NCBI RefSeq assembly: GCF_028288205.1
Contig: NZ_JAQBOD010000057.1
Location: forward strand, 1-64,000
DNA: 64,000 nt
Source of the DNA: Mucilaginibacter sp.
Lineage (GTDB): Bacteria > Bacteroidota > Bacteroidia > Sphingobacteriales > Sphingobacteriaceae
Direction of reading: 5' to 3'
The translations under genes were made by a program, and so were the position numbers. The notes below the pieces were generated by a model, which had not been told where the DNA came from, searched no databases, and saw nothing but the letters and a program-made list of their open reading frames with translations. Shown here piece after piece: positions 42,612 to 51,211 of this stretch; within the stretch, counting starts at the first letter, position 1; each line of letters begins with the position of its first letter.

Positions 42612-44684
42612 TTATTGCGTTTGAATATTTATGCTGGGCAGGTTAAATGTTACACTAAAAGGAGCCTGGCCATTAAGGGTTTCGTACTCGCTAAATGTTG
42701 CCGTATTTAACACAACTGTTTGCCATTTAACCGGATTTTTATTAACCAGCATTTGCACCTTAGGCGAATATTTGATGGATTGCAAACCTTTAATATCAGC
42801 TACAGACAGGTCCTCGGCCATTACTTTCATTTTTTGGCCTGCGGTTTTGCTTATCACTTCTTCTATGCTATCCTGGTTTTCCCAATCTGATACATAATTT
42901 TTGATGATGATTGCATTTTGCACATCTAAAGAAACTTCTTGGTTATAAACAAAACGGTAGTAGTTCCATGAGCCGCTTAAACCTATCCAACGCAAGTATA
43001 CCGACCGTTCATCTACCGCGTCATCAATACGGATGGTTTGTGTCTGTGTAACAGTATTGGGGCCATTTTCATTATCATATTTTAAAGTGATTGTAAAATA
43101 ATAAGCAACAGCCGGAAAATTACTGTTGATTAATAATCGGTTTAATCCAAGTTGGTCTGATAATGGTCCGTTGGATATAGTTTGATTAGCGATAATTAAT
43201 TTGCTGCCATCTTCATTAAACAGCCATGTGCCATTGTCATTCAATAGCGCGTTGGTGAGCGGTTGGCCCGATAACGGGTTTCGGTTAATATCTAATAATG
43301 TAAGCTCATAGTATAAATTCAAACCCAATAAACTCTCGCTATAAATAAATCCAATATCAAACGGATAACCGTTTGAATAAACGGGCTCTGCAAAATCTGT
43401 TATCCAGCGGGCCAGCGGAATCCCGGTAATTACCGATGCAAAAGGCACATAAGCAGCCAGGTTACCACCGTACCTTTCGGCTAATTGTTTGGCGGCATAA
43501 ACCACATAATACGGATCGGCTATTGTTACCCAATTATCTGGCTGTGGATTGTTATCCCAATCTTCTGCATAAGCTATTTGGTAGCTGGCGCTTAGGTTAT
43601 CATCACGAAAGTTAAGTTTTGTAAAATCGCTTTCATCTTTTACTCTAACTATGCTTTGCAAAAAGTTTGACAGATCTGCTTTTATTAACCCGGTGTTATC
43701 TGGCCTGTTGGTAGAGCGGATGGTTTTTTCCTGGTTAGTTTCCGGGTCCTGGTAGGTAATGTCGGTTAGTAATTTATAATATGGGCGCAGGCGATTTATA
43801 TTGATATAACCTGTTGCTGTGGTAGTATAAGGCGTGTTTAAAATAAGTGAATTAACCGTGTCTGTTTTAATCTTATATGTTCCCTTATAGCTCCCTGTAT
43901 TTATATATACCAGGTCATCATTTAAAACACCTGTTAAATTTGCATTGACTATGAATTTGGCATTGCCGGTCAAGCTATCTGATATAACGGAAATTACCTC
44001 AAAATCTTTACGCTGATAAGTAAATACAACCGGGTTAAACGCGGCATTCCAACGGCTTATATTATCGCCAATTGTTGCTGACGGATCACTTATTAAAAGC
44101 CTGCTAAGCACTGGTATGTTAACCTGCAGGTTTGCCGCGCAGCCAACACTATTAGCATCGGTAACGTAAACAGTTTTTAATCCGCCTGTTATACCGGTAA
44201 AAATATTTGATGATTGAAAAGTTATATTGTCTAAACTAAACTGTAAAGGCAAATAGCTTGATGTTGCATGAACCGTTATTTGTGCATCGCCCGCTCCCGG
44301 TGCCGATTCTGATCTATCTATATCAACATTGGTAATTAACAGATCGCAGGAGTTTACCGGGGGGGCCGGATCCGGCGCATTACTAATGTTGATAATTGTA
44401 TAAGTTTTTGAATAGGTTGTTGTAAAACCACCAACCCCGTCTGGTGTCCGCTGCGTTATTATCCCGGCATCTATAGTTGCTGATCGTTGCCCGGCAATGG
44501 TTATATCACGTGTTGTGTTTACTCCATTTTCGTTGATCAAGTAAGTTATAACTACGTTGTTTCCGTCGGTAGGTAGCCCGGTAGCTGCATCAATTATATT
44601 TATATAAACATCATCTGCATAGTCGGTAGCTCCGTCTGGGCTGGTATGCGTATTTGCAAAGGCTATATTAGCTATTAATCCCAT
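42612..44684 (-). CDS. Tail protein with SprB-like repeat module
   Basis: A 690-residue tail-region protein. Residues about 110-195 form a SprB-repeat-like module: CDLLITNVDI...APGAGDAQITVHATSSYLPLQFSLDNITFQSSNIFTGITGGLKTVYVTDANSVGCAANLQV, the pattern of gliding adhesin repeats. The rest is beta-rich, with a repeated RWI-Y-x-R/YYRFVYNQEVSL segment near the C-terminus. It starts 19 bases after the neck-type gene stop and ends 7 bases before the expected start of the next. Probably tail-tip or baseplate, possibly host-binding. Confidence 0.62.
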   Translation of the reverse strand: MGLIANIAFANTHTSPDGATDYADDVYINIIDAATGLPTDGNNVVITYLINENGVNTTRDITIAGQRSATIDAGIITQRTPDGVGGFTTTYSKTYTIINISNAPDPAPPVNSCDLLITNVDIDRSESAPGAGDAQITVHATSSYLPLQFSLDNITFQSSNIFTGITGGLKTVYVTDANSVGCAANLQVNIPVLSRLLISDPSATIGDNISRWNAAFNPVVFTYQRKDFEVISVISDSLTGNAKFIVNANLTGVLNDDLVYINTGSYKGTYKIKTDTVNSLILNTPYTTTATGYININRLRPYYKLLTDITYQDPETNQEKTIRSTNRPDNTGLIKADLSNFLQSIVRVKDESDFTKLNFRDDNLSASYQIAYAEDWDNNPQPDNWVTIADPYYVVYAAKQLAERYGGNLAAYVPFASVITGIPLARWITDFAEPVYSNGYPFDIGFIYSESLLGLNLYYELTLLDINRNPLSGQPLTNALLNDNGTWLFNEDGSKLIIANQTISNGPLSDQLGLNRLLINSNFPAVAYYFTITLKYDNENGPNTVTQTQTIRIDDAVDERSVYLRWIGLSGSWNYYRFVYNQEVSLDVQNAIIIKNYVSDWENQDSIEEVISKTAGQKMKVMAEDLSVADIKGLQSIKYSPKVQMLVNKNPVKWQTVVLNTATFSEYETLNGQAPFSVTFNLPSINIQTQ

Positions 44685-44703
44685 TTTTTAGTGTTTGTAT
44701 AGG

Positions 44704-45153
44704 TTAGTAATTATCAAAATACATAGTTGCCAAAGTGATGGTTAAATTAACCCCCGTTGTATTAGCATCGAACTTATTGTATACCGGGGTGCATTTGGCT
44801 TTGTCGCCGGCTTTTATTTTAAAATAGCGCCCGTCGCCTTCGCGGTATTTAGAGGCCTTTACAATAAATTCGTTAGCCATACGTAAAGCCTGGCTAACGT
44901 AGGTCTCATTGGTCGAGGTATACATATCAAAATCGGTCTTAAAAAGAAAGTCAATCGAGATTGAAAATGTATTATCAACCGAGCCGTTAATTTGCGGCGA
45001 TAGGTTAATGGGTTGTAACGAATAGAGAAACACACAAGGGAACGAGGTAACATCATCTGCAAGTGTATTTAGTTCGTTAGCGGTGCCATATACAAAGGTT
45101 GGGTTTGTTGTTAAAGCTTGTACAACGGCTTCAATTTGATTACGTATGGGCAT
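44704..45153 (-). CDS. Tail completion / neck-type protein
   Basis: A 149-residue alpha/beta protein. PIRNQIEAVVQALTTNPTFVYGTANELNTLADDVTSFPCVFLYSLQPINLS resembles small phage tail-terminator or neck proteins, and EGDGRYFKIKAGDKAKCTPVYNKFD continues. Assignment is by size and position after the chaperone gene. It is followed by an AATTGGT-rich spacer at 45,154-45,194. Confidence 0.45.
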   Translation of the reverse strand: MPIRNQIEAVVQALTTNPTFVYGTANELNTLADDVTSFPCVFLYSLQPINLSPQINGSVDNTFSISIDFLFKTDFDMYTSTNETYVSQALRMANEFIVKASKYREGDGRYFKIKAGDKAKCTPVYNKFDANTTGVNLTITLATMYFDNY

Positions 45154-45194
45154 GGTTGGTCATTGGTTAATTGGTCATCAGTTAATTGGTTATT

Positions 45195-45454
45195 TTAGCG
45201 TTGTGCTTGCAATAGCTCAGCGTATTTTCGCTGATATTCTGCTTCGGTTTTATTTAGCAGGAGCTTGGTTAGTACGCGATCATAGGGAGTGTTTAGGATT
45301 TCATCCCATTTGGTAATGTCGCCCCCTGAAAGCGCATTGATCGTGTTTATATACTTGAATTTTTCAAACGATTGAATGCCCGCTTTCTTTTCCAAAACAG
45401 ATGAAGCTGCCGAAAGCAATTTGTTTTCCGCTTCAATAAGTTTGGATAACTCAT
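45195..45454 (-). CDS. Frameshift extension of the tail chaperone (-1 frame)
   Basis: This frame has no upstream ATG but flows without a stop from a slippery T run at 45,455-45,461. It adds YELSKLIEAENK, then LLSAASSVLEKKAGIQSFEKFKYINTINALSGGDITKWDEILNTPYDRVLTKLL and an Arg-rich end, 86 residues in all. The fused protein would have 281 residues, and the helical join is much more protein-like than the zero-frame tail. Confidence 0.6.
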
Positions 45455-46039
45455 AAAAAAATATTTGGCGATGGGCAGCGCCTCCGTTACCCTAAGTTTT
45501 TTTATGGTTTCGCAAAACTCCTCTATTTTATACTCATTATATTTCTTGCCGGTCACTCTGCAATAAAAATATTGGGCAAGCACCTGGCAACTGGCTTTTA
45601 ATGACGGATTAAAACGTTCCTGCCAATCTTCTTCACCATATAAGCTAATGTGTTCATTTATTTCCTCGGCAATAACGTCCCTGGCTGCCATAAACGCACC
45701 TGCGGGTTCAACAGATAAATTGCGGATAACGTTTACATTTATTGTTTTACCATCAAAATCAAAGGCTACTTTTGACGGGATGTCATCGCTATTATACAAG
45801 TGTTTTATCTGATTTGACAAGGATACAACCGCTTCGCCGAACATGTCAAAATCTCTAAAATCTAATACATTTTGCAGCTCTTCTACCGGTATATCAGAAA
45901 GTATACTTATAGCATCGAGGTCATTCAATACGGGCTTGGTCTGCATAGCCATTATTTGCCCTAAGGTAACTTCCTTAATGTCTGTTGGTATTTTAACCAG
46001 TAGCTTGTCTTTAATAGTTTTAAGTGTGGTTTCTATCAT
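45347..46039 (-). CDS. Probable tail assembly chaperone (zero-frame product)
   Basis: A 230-residue protein. IPTDIKEVTLGQIMAMQ and later VLNDLDAISILSDIPVEEL match the Bacteroidota tail-chaperone pattern of a P-x-x-x-x-E-V-T segment. After residue 195 (AKYFF) the zero frame turns into a low-quality basic tail (KRKTNCFRQLHLFWKRKR). At that point a T-TTT-TTT heptamer lies in the correct frame. A ribosomal -1 slip would give the 281-residue fusion, as for lambda gpG/GT. It overlaps the terminase stop by four bases. Confidence 0.65.
   Translation of the reverse strand: MIETTLKTIKDKLLVKIPTDIKEVTLGQIMAMQTKPVLNDLDAISILSDIPVEELQNVLDFRDFDMFGEAVVSLSNQIKHLYNSDDIPSKVAFDFDGKTINVNVIRNLSVEPAGAFMAARDVIAEEINEHISLYGEEDWQERFNPSLKASCQVLAQYFYCRVTGKKYNEYKIEEFCETIKKLRVTEALPIAKYFFMSYPNLLKRKTNCFRQLHLFWKRKRAFNRLKNSSI
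45455..45461 (-). other. Slippery heptamer for programmed -1 frameshift
   Basis: Seven T residues read as TAT-TTT-TTT in the zero frame, so the heptamer is T-TTT-TTT. A slip back by one base enters the open extension frame. No obvious pseudoknot was drawn by hand. Confidence 0.6.
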
Positions 46040-47262
46040 ATAGTAATCAGGTCTTTAAATGCATTGTTCCAGTTGTTATCTCTGTAAGGCAGGCGCGATT
46101 TAGGCATAACCAGCGTATTAATTTTTAATTTATTTAAAGCCACATAGCGCAATGGATCAATTAAATGGTTCCAGGTATCCACCGGCTCATTCATGGTTTT
46201 GCCTGATCGGTCCGTTTTCCATTTATAACGCCCCAGTTCTTTGTGCAGGTTAATGCTTCGCCGGCTGATGTTTATCTTGTAGCGCTTTAATATATCAATA
46301 GAGTGGTTAATGCTGTCTGCGCCCTTTTTTGCGCTTTTTACGTGCCAGCCCAATCGCTTTAATTCTTCTATAGATTTTGGTTCGGCACTGTCGGCTATAA
46401 TTTCTGTGCTTTTGCTTATATTGGAATTTGTTAATTTGACAGCTATATCTTTATTGGTTAGGCCGGTCTCATAAAACAATTCATCAATCCAAAGTTCTCC
46501 GTTTTGCAGGTACACATCCACACAGCCCGTTTGGTCATTTGTAAATCCAAAATCAAGGCCTACCGCTATCCGTTTGGCATCCTGCGGAATATTATCACAA
46601 ACATACCAGTTGTTAAATATCAGGCCGTTTATTTTCCCGGTAAGGCCACGTGCATATACCTTCCATTGCTCCGGGTCAACATCTTTAATATTCTCTATTT
46701 TATCACGCATATTTTGCTCCAGGAATGGATTGTGCCTGTGGTCGGATATGATCAGTTGTACCCCTAATTTTCCTATTAAATTAGTATGTACCCAAAACTC
46801 CGTATTGGGGTTATAATCAATAAATATCCTGATCTTTGTACGCAGTGCCAATTCGGTATAAATATTCCATTCAATACCATTAGCCTCATTAATAAAAAGA
46901 TAATCGCGCTTACCCGATTTTGCATCCTGCCCATCTTTATAGCTTTTAAATTCGATGATTGAATCATTATAAAATTCAAATATCCTGTCTGTTTTATTAA
47001 AATTTTTTACCAGTTTTTTTAGTTGGATCGAACCATTGTATATGCCTAAAGCATCGCGTAAGGCCCCTGCTTTTAGATTAGGAATATCTTGCCCAACAAC
47101 AGTAATTACCTGTTTCTCCTTTTCGCAAGCCAGGCAAAACAGTACCTGTATTATAGCGTAAGTTTTCCCCGAACTTGTGCCTCCCTGGTTAATAACTATG
47201 TGGGCGGTTGACGCATAGTTTTGCTTAAACAAAACAGAAGCTTCGTATTCATTAGCAGTCAT
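46036..47262 (-). CDS. Phage terminase large subunit
   Basis: A 408-residue PBSX-type terminase. The Walker A loop is GGTSSGKT (residues 27-34), Walker B is YLFINEAN, and the nuclease domain shows GLDFGFTND, ADSAEP and DPLRY acidic residues. It translocates DNA into the prohead and cuts concatemers. It is four bases overlapping the chaperone gene and 28 bases after the small subunit. Confidence 0.95.
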   Translation of the reverse strand: MTANEYEASVLFKQNYASTAHIVINQGGTSSGKTYAIIQVLFCLACEKEKQVITVVGQDIPNLKAGALRDALGIYNGSIQLKKLVKNFNKTDRIFEFYNDSIIEFKSYKDGQDAKSGKRDYLFINEANGIEWNIYTELALRTKIRIFIDYNPNTEFWVHTNLIGKLGVQLIISDHRHNPFLEQNMRDKIENIKDVDPEQWKVYARGLTGKINGLIFNNWYVCDNIPQDAKRIAVGLDFGFTNDQTGCVDVYLQNGELWIDELFYETGLTNKDIAVKLTNSNISKSTEIIADSAEPKSIEELKRLGWHVKSAKKGADSINHSIDILKRYKINISRRSINLHKELGRYKWKTDRSGKTMNEPVDTWNHLIDPLRYVALNKLKINTLVMPKSRLPYRDNNWNNAFKDLITI

Positions 47263-47290
47263 TTTATTAAGTGTATTAAAGTGTTTGACG

Positions 47291-47758
47291 TTATATAACT
47301 ACTTCTTTTTCGTTGGATACAGGTTGCGGACCAGATTCGATAATCTTTACTTTTATTGATTTTATGCTATCGGTGGCTTTTGTTTTTTCAACCTTTTCAT
47401 TCCACCCCATGCTTTTTAGAACAAATATTGCTCCGGTAGGCGAGGGGCGATGTAGCAGCCTTTCATAAGTGGCTTCTACACGCAGTCGGGCGCGCTTAAC
47501 TATAGGGGCATACTTACCTGTGTTTTCGTACTCGTCAAATTCATCGCGGCTGTTAAATCCCAGGAAGAGGGCCAGCCCCGTAATTGTTGCAACTTCAGAA
47601 TCCCGATCATATACTTTTTCCTCAATGGGATCAGTTTGCGAGGGTTTTTTTGACGATACTTTTTCGAGGTGATATTCGCCTTCGATATATTTAAAGTATG
47701 CATCAACAAGATCACGCAATGTGCGCTTGTCAGAAAAAAATGGTTTGAAATCTCTCAT
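47291..47758 (-). CDS. Phage terminase small subunit
   Basis: A 155-residue DNA-packaging protein. VATITGLALFLGFNSRDEFDEYENTGKYAPIVKRARLRVEATYERLLHRPSPTGAIFVLKSMGWNEK is the small-terminase pattern (helix-turn-helix, then TGAIFxLKNxGW). It recognises the pac or cos site. It heads the structural operon. A word ATGCTGATTGGCAT in its leader is repeated at about 36,030. Confidence 0.92.
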   Translation of the reverse strand: MRDFKPFFSDKRTLRDLVDAYFKYIEGEYHLEKVSSKKPSQTDPIEEKVYDRDSEVATITGLALFLGFNSRDEFDEYENTGKYAPIVKRARLRVEATYERLLHRPSPTGAIFVLKSMGWNEKVEKTKATDSIKSIKVKIIESGPQPVSNEKEVVI

Positions 47759-47995
47759 TATGATTTAAATGCTGATTGGCATAAATCTATTCAAATGTAA
47801 GAAAAATAACTGGCATTTGAAAGTATTTAGCCCGAATTTTTTATTTAATTTTGTAGTCATACTTCTTTCATTAATAGTTGTTGTAGTAATAGCATTATTA
47901 TGCAATAATTAAAAAGTTAAATTGAGTTAAATGGTAATTAACGCAACTGTTTGCTATTTATATTCGTATTATAATAAGTATAACTAAACGGGCCT

Positions 47996-48547
47996 ATGAA
48001 TTTTTTAAGGTTTACCTTATTTATCTTGCTTCTTTCGGGGGTAATTATCTCCTGCCAGAAAGATCAGGCTGTTGATCTAAATCTTAAATCAAAAAGTAAA
48101 ACTGATTCTGTTAACGCTTCAGGTAACATATTGGCCACCCGAGGTACGCTGCAAGTTTCTGTAAATGATTCTATATATACTTTTGATGCCACTAAAGACT
48201 CTATCGCTTTTATTAATTTAAACATCGACAGCAATAAATATTTTGGCATTACTGCTATTAATAAGGCACATACCATGAGTTTTGGTATTAGTTCATCAGG
48301 CTCTGCAGCTTCTGATTTGACAAGACCTATTGCCGGCGGCCAATTATTATTTAGTGCCGATAATAAAAGCGGGATGCAATACACACTGACTAAAAATTCT
48401 GAAACGCAAAATAAAATAGACTTGTTGCAATACATGCAAGACAGTGTACTAACTAAAGGTTCTTTCTTTATACTTATGGCTAAAGATGGAAAGCCAAATT
48501 CACCTACTTATAAAGTCCGCGGTAATTTTGATCTTCGTATAAAATAA
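47996..48547 (+). CDS. Lipoprotein inserted at the head of the late operon
   Basis: A 183-residue protein with a lipoprotein signal (LFILLLSGVIISC, Cys about residue 20). The rest is beta-rich and Ser/Thr-rich (RGTLQVSVNDSIYTFDATKDSIAFINLNIDSNKYFGITAIN). It reads in the opposite direction to the structural genes and is bounded by 238- and 83-base gaps. Probable lysogenic cargo at the cell surface. No family recognised. Confidence 0.65.
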   Translation: MNFLRFTLFILLLSGVIISCQKDQAVDLNLKSKSKTDSVNASGNILATRGTLQVSVNDSIYTFDATKDSIAFINLNIDSNKYFGITAINKAHTMSFGISSSGSAASDLTRPIAGGQLLFSADNKSGMQYTLTKNSETQNKIDLLQYMQDSVLTKGSFFILMAKDGKPNSPTYKVRGNFDLRIK

Positions 48548-48629
48548 ATTTTGTAAGCAATATAAAGTATAATAGCTATAGATACTGAATGTTCAATAGC
48601 TATGTTTTATATGTTAATTGGCATAGTAA

Positions 48630-49046
48630 TTACCAAACTTCAATATCTGCAACCTCATTTTCTACCAACTCGGTAAGCAGTAATTTTACTACTGCTTCGC
48701 GCGCCCATTGCTGCTCAATAAGCGATGCATCTTCTTTATACCATTTTATTGGCTCATTTATTTCTATGCGGGCCTTATAAATAAAATTCTTCTTCGGGTG
48801 CAGTTTGGTTCCTTCATAACTGTTCATGTTTTCGGCTCTTACTATCCTGGCAAATTGTTTGGTTGTTATATCAACCTGCAAACATTCTTCGAGCGAATTT
48901 TTAAAGTCATGTTTGTCTTCAAGCCATAAGGTGAGAACGTCTTCATTAAGTTCATGGTCTGCAACTGTAATGCGGCTATAATCATAATCTACAGATATGA
49001 TCATCCACCACAGTTTGTCTTTTAATTTTTGTGTGATCTTTATCAT
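48630..49046 (-). CDS. Hypothetical prophage protein
   Basis: A 138-residue acidic protein with no membrane segment. Helical and beta parts alternate (WWMIISVDYDYSRITVADHELNEDVLTLWLEDKHDFKNSL). Unrecognised. It is on the prophage strand in the control region, between the small early-type gene and the terminase side. Confidence 0.5.
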   Translation of the reverse strand: MIKITQKLKDKLWWMIISVDYDYSRITVADHELNEDVLTLWLEDKHDFKNSLEECLQVDITTKQFARIVRAENMNSYEGTKLHPKKNFIYKARIEINEPIKWYKEDASLIEQQWAREAVVKLLLTELVENEVADIEVW

Positions 49047-49119
49047 TTTGAAAGAGTTAAAAGCTATCGGTGTTTATGATAGCCGGGGACATAAAATTGT
49101 TATTCAGAATAAAACTTAC

Positions 49120-49305
49120 TTATCCATGATTAGGGCAGGCGGGTAACCATCCGGGTATATATTTTTGTATTGCTGCAATTTCTTTGGTGTATTTATTGCA
49201 GGTTGCCTGGTAGGCTTTAAAGCGGATAATTAATTGTTCTTCGGTTATTTTGTCTGCGGCTATTGGCCGGGTTGTATTTTGTAATGCGGAGTAAGCGATA
49301 TGCAT
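49120..49305 (-). CDS. Small phage protein, divergent from the repressor
   Basis: A 61-residue protein: TEEQLIIRFKAYQATCNKYTKEIAAIQKYIPGWLPACPNHG. The short helical body and the IPGW-P end recur in small early phage proteins of this phylum. It is divergent from the S24 repressor across 276 bases of control DNA, so it may be first of the leftward operon. Confidence 0.5.
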   Translation of the reverse strand: MHIAYSALQNTTRPIAADKITEEQLIIRFKAYQATCNKYTKEIAAIQKYIPGWLPACPNHG

Positions 49306-49581
49306 TTTGTTTAGATTTAGTAGTGGCTTGATGTTTAATTAAATGGATCGGCATGTATTTCGCTTTTGGCCTTTACGTGTATTCGCGTAATTGCCATTTT
49401 AATGTTATAAAATGAGGTTCAAATCTTGATTTAATTATTTCTGTATTCATTATTCTGTATATTCTTTATTTATAATTTGGTTTATATATAATTATGTATT
49501 AGATTCGTTCCAGATTGGATTACAAATATAAAGAAAAATCTTTATTTAAATCAAGAAATTTTTAAAATAAATTTGAAGATT
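49306..49581. promoter_or_regulatory. Prophage control region between divergent genes
   Basis: AT-rich. It holds the perfect dyad ATAAAGA-AAAA-TCTTTAT at 49,528-49,545, 36 bases before the repressor start, and a related TCTTTAT half-site at 49,463-49,469 within three TATTC-type direct repeats. These are candidate repressor operators. Confidence 0.5.
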
Positions 49582-50274
49582 ATGGAATTTCCCGAAAAAA
49601 CTAATAAAATAAAAACGGTTCGCCCTGAAACGCTGGAGTTTATTATTTTATATAACCAATTAAAAGGAAAAGCTTTTAGCGGCAACGCGCAATTGGCCGA
49701 GGTACTTGGCTTTAATTCTGCCAGTTCTATTACTGAGATCATTAAAAGCCGGCAAAATATTGATCCGGAAAAATTCAATATTTTTAAAGAAAAATACAAA
49801 GATTTCCTGGATGGTAAAAAATATACAGAATTTACCCAGGTATCTAAAGTTGCAGAGGGGATACCGATGTATGAAATAACGGCTACGGCATCTGGGGTAG
49901 AGGTATACAATGATATAAATGATACTCATCCGGTTGGTCGCATGAATTTTCCGGGTATTGAGGATTGCGACTTTGCTTTGCCGGTTTGGGGGCATTCTAT
50001 GTATCCTTATTTAGAAAATGGCTGCTGGGTGGCGTTAAAAGTTATACACGATAAGAAAATTTTACCGGGCGAAGTTTATTATATTGAGTGGGGCGAATAC
50101 CGTATGTATAAAAGGCTTTTAGCCGGCGATAATAATGATGAGGTTATAGCTCATTCTGATAACACTACAGAAATGATTGGCAATCATCTTAAATATGCTC
50201 CATTTGTTATTAAAATAGCCGATATTAAAAAGCTTTGCCTGGTTAAGGATATTCATAAAAAGCATAATCATTAA
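49582..50274 (+). CDS. S24/LexA-like prophage repressor
   Basis: About 230 residues from the ATG at 49,582. The N-terminal half holds an Xre-like helix-turn-helix (SGNAQLAEVLGFNSASSITEIIKSRQNI). The C-terminal half is an S24 autoprotease: the nucleophile serine in VWGHSMYPYLENG and the lysine in YRMYKRLLAG. In relatives, DNA damage triggers self-cleavage and induction. The next gene starts on its last base. Confidence 0.88.
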   Translation: MEFPEKTNKIKTVRPETLEFIILYNQLKGKAFSGNAQLAEVLGFNSASSITEIIKSRQNIDPEKFNIFKEKYKDFLDGKKYTEFTQVSKVAEGIPMYEITATASGVEVYNDINDTHPVGRMNFPGIEDCDFALPVWGHSMYPYLENGCWVALKVIHDKKILPGEVYYIEWGEYRMYKRLLAGDNNDEVIAHSDNTTEMIGNHLKYAPFVIKIADIKKLCLVKDIHKKHNH

Positions 50275-50765
50275 TGGATACTACAACCATTTATCCTTAC
50301 AGTAAACGAAATAGTTTTGTCACAATTGGGGTGTTAACTATTTTAGGTTTGCTTTTTATATCGAATATTTATAAAGCTTATCATAATAATGATAGGATAG
50401 ATATGATTGTATTTGGTGTATTAACAGCACTACTCGTCTTCATATTGGTGATGGTTATTGCTACCAGGTTACGGCCCGCGCTTAATGGTGATTTAGCACT
50501 TGAATTTAAGGAAAAGGGTATTGTTGATTATTTGAGAAACATTACAATTGATTGGCAAGATATTAAAGCTATAGATTTTAAGCGTACCAGGAGCTCGTCA
50601 ATGATAGATATTCAATTAAAATGGGAATCAGACCATGGATCGCAAATCTACATCTCTTTAAGGTGGATTGAAGGTAATGATAGAAATATTTATAACACAG
50701 CGTTATTTTATTTTAACCGGTTTTCTGACACCGGTGTACAAACCCAAGAGCAGGGCAACACTTAA
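50274..50765 (+). CDS. Small membrane protein downstream of the repressor
   Basis: A 163-residue protein with two transmembrane helices (about residues 15-33 and 44-62) and a soluble beta domain with IDWQDIKAIDFKR, a pattern like the STM3941-type PH-fold proteins. It is coupled to the repressor gene by one base. Could be a superinfection or envelope factor, but this is unproven. Confidence 0.6.
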   Translation: MDTTTIYPYSKRNSFVTIGVLTILGLLFISNIYKAYHNNDRIDMIVFGVLTALLVFILVMVIATRLRPALNGDLALEFKEKGIVDYLRNITIDWQDIKAIDFKRTRSSSMIDIQLKWESDHGSQIYISLRWIEGNDRNIYNTALFYFNRFSDTGVQTQEQGNT

Positions 50766-50848
50766 TGCCGGTGTTTTGGATCATTATATCAGGTCAGATA
50801 AACCTGTAGTTACTTTTATAGGGCTACTTTGTTTATAATTGTAACTAA

Positions 50849-51211
50849 ATGGAAGACGAAGGTATTGTAAAGCGGTTAAAGGTAATTGTTAAGGAGCACG
50901 GCGGACAGCTGGCCCTTGCAGGCGCTATTGGTGTAGATCAGGGTTTTATAAGCAAGGTGATCAATAAAAAACAAGAGGTGAGCTATTACCTTATCCGTAA
51001 ACTTTGTTTCCAGTTAAAATATTCGCCCGAATGGCTCATCCTGGGCACCGGCGAGAAACATATAAACAAAGCCGAGTCGCCTAAATTGATTACCGAAATA
51101 CAAATGATGCGCACGGAGCTTGATATTTTACATGCACGTATGCGTGCTTTTGAAATGGAAATAAAGGAATTAAAAGACGGCCATCCAGCCGATCAACAAA
51201 AAGCAGGTTAA
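50849..51211 (+). CDS. Xre-family HTH protein with coiled-coil tail
   Basis: A 120-residue protein. The helix-turn-helix (HGGQLALAGAIGVDQGFISKVINKKQEVSYYLIRKLCFQL) is Xre-type, and the C-terminal third is a coiled coil (TELDILHARMRAFEMEIKELKDG) for dimerisation. Probably a second prophage regulator. It ends four bases into the DUF47 gene, which converges from the host side. Confidence 0.82.
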   Translation: MEDEGIVKRLKVIVKEHGGQLALAGAIGVDQGFISKVINKKQEVSYYLIRKLCFQLKYSPEWLILGTGEKHINKAESPKLITEIQMMRTELDILHARMRAFEMEIKELKDGHPADQQKAG

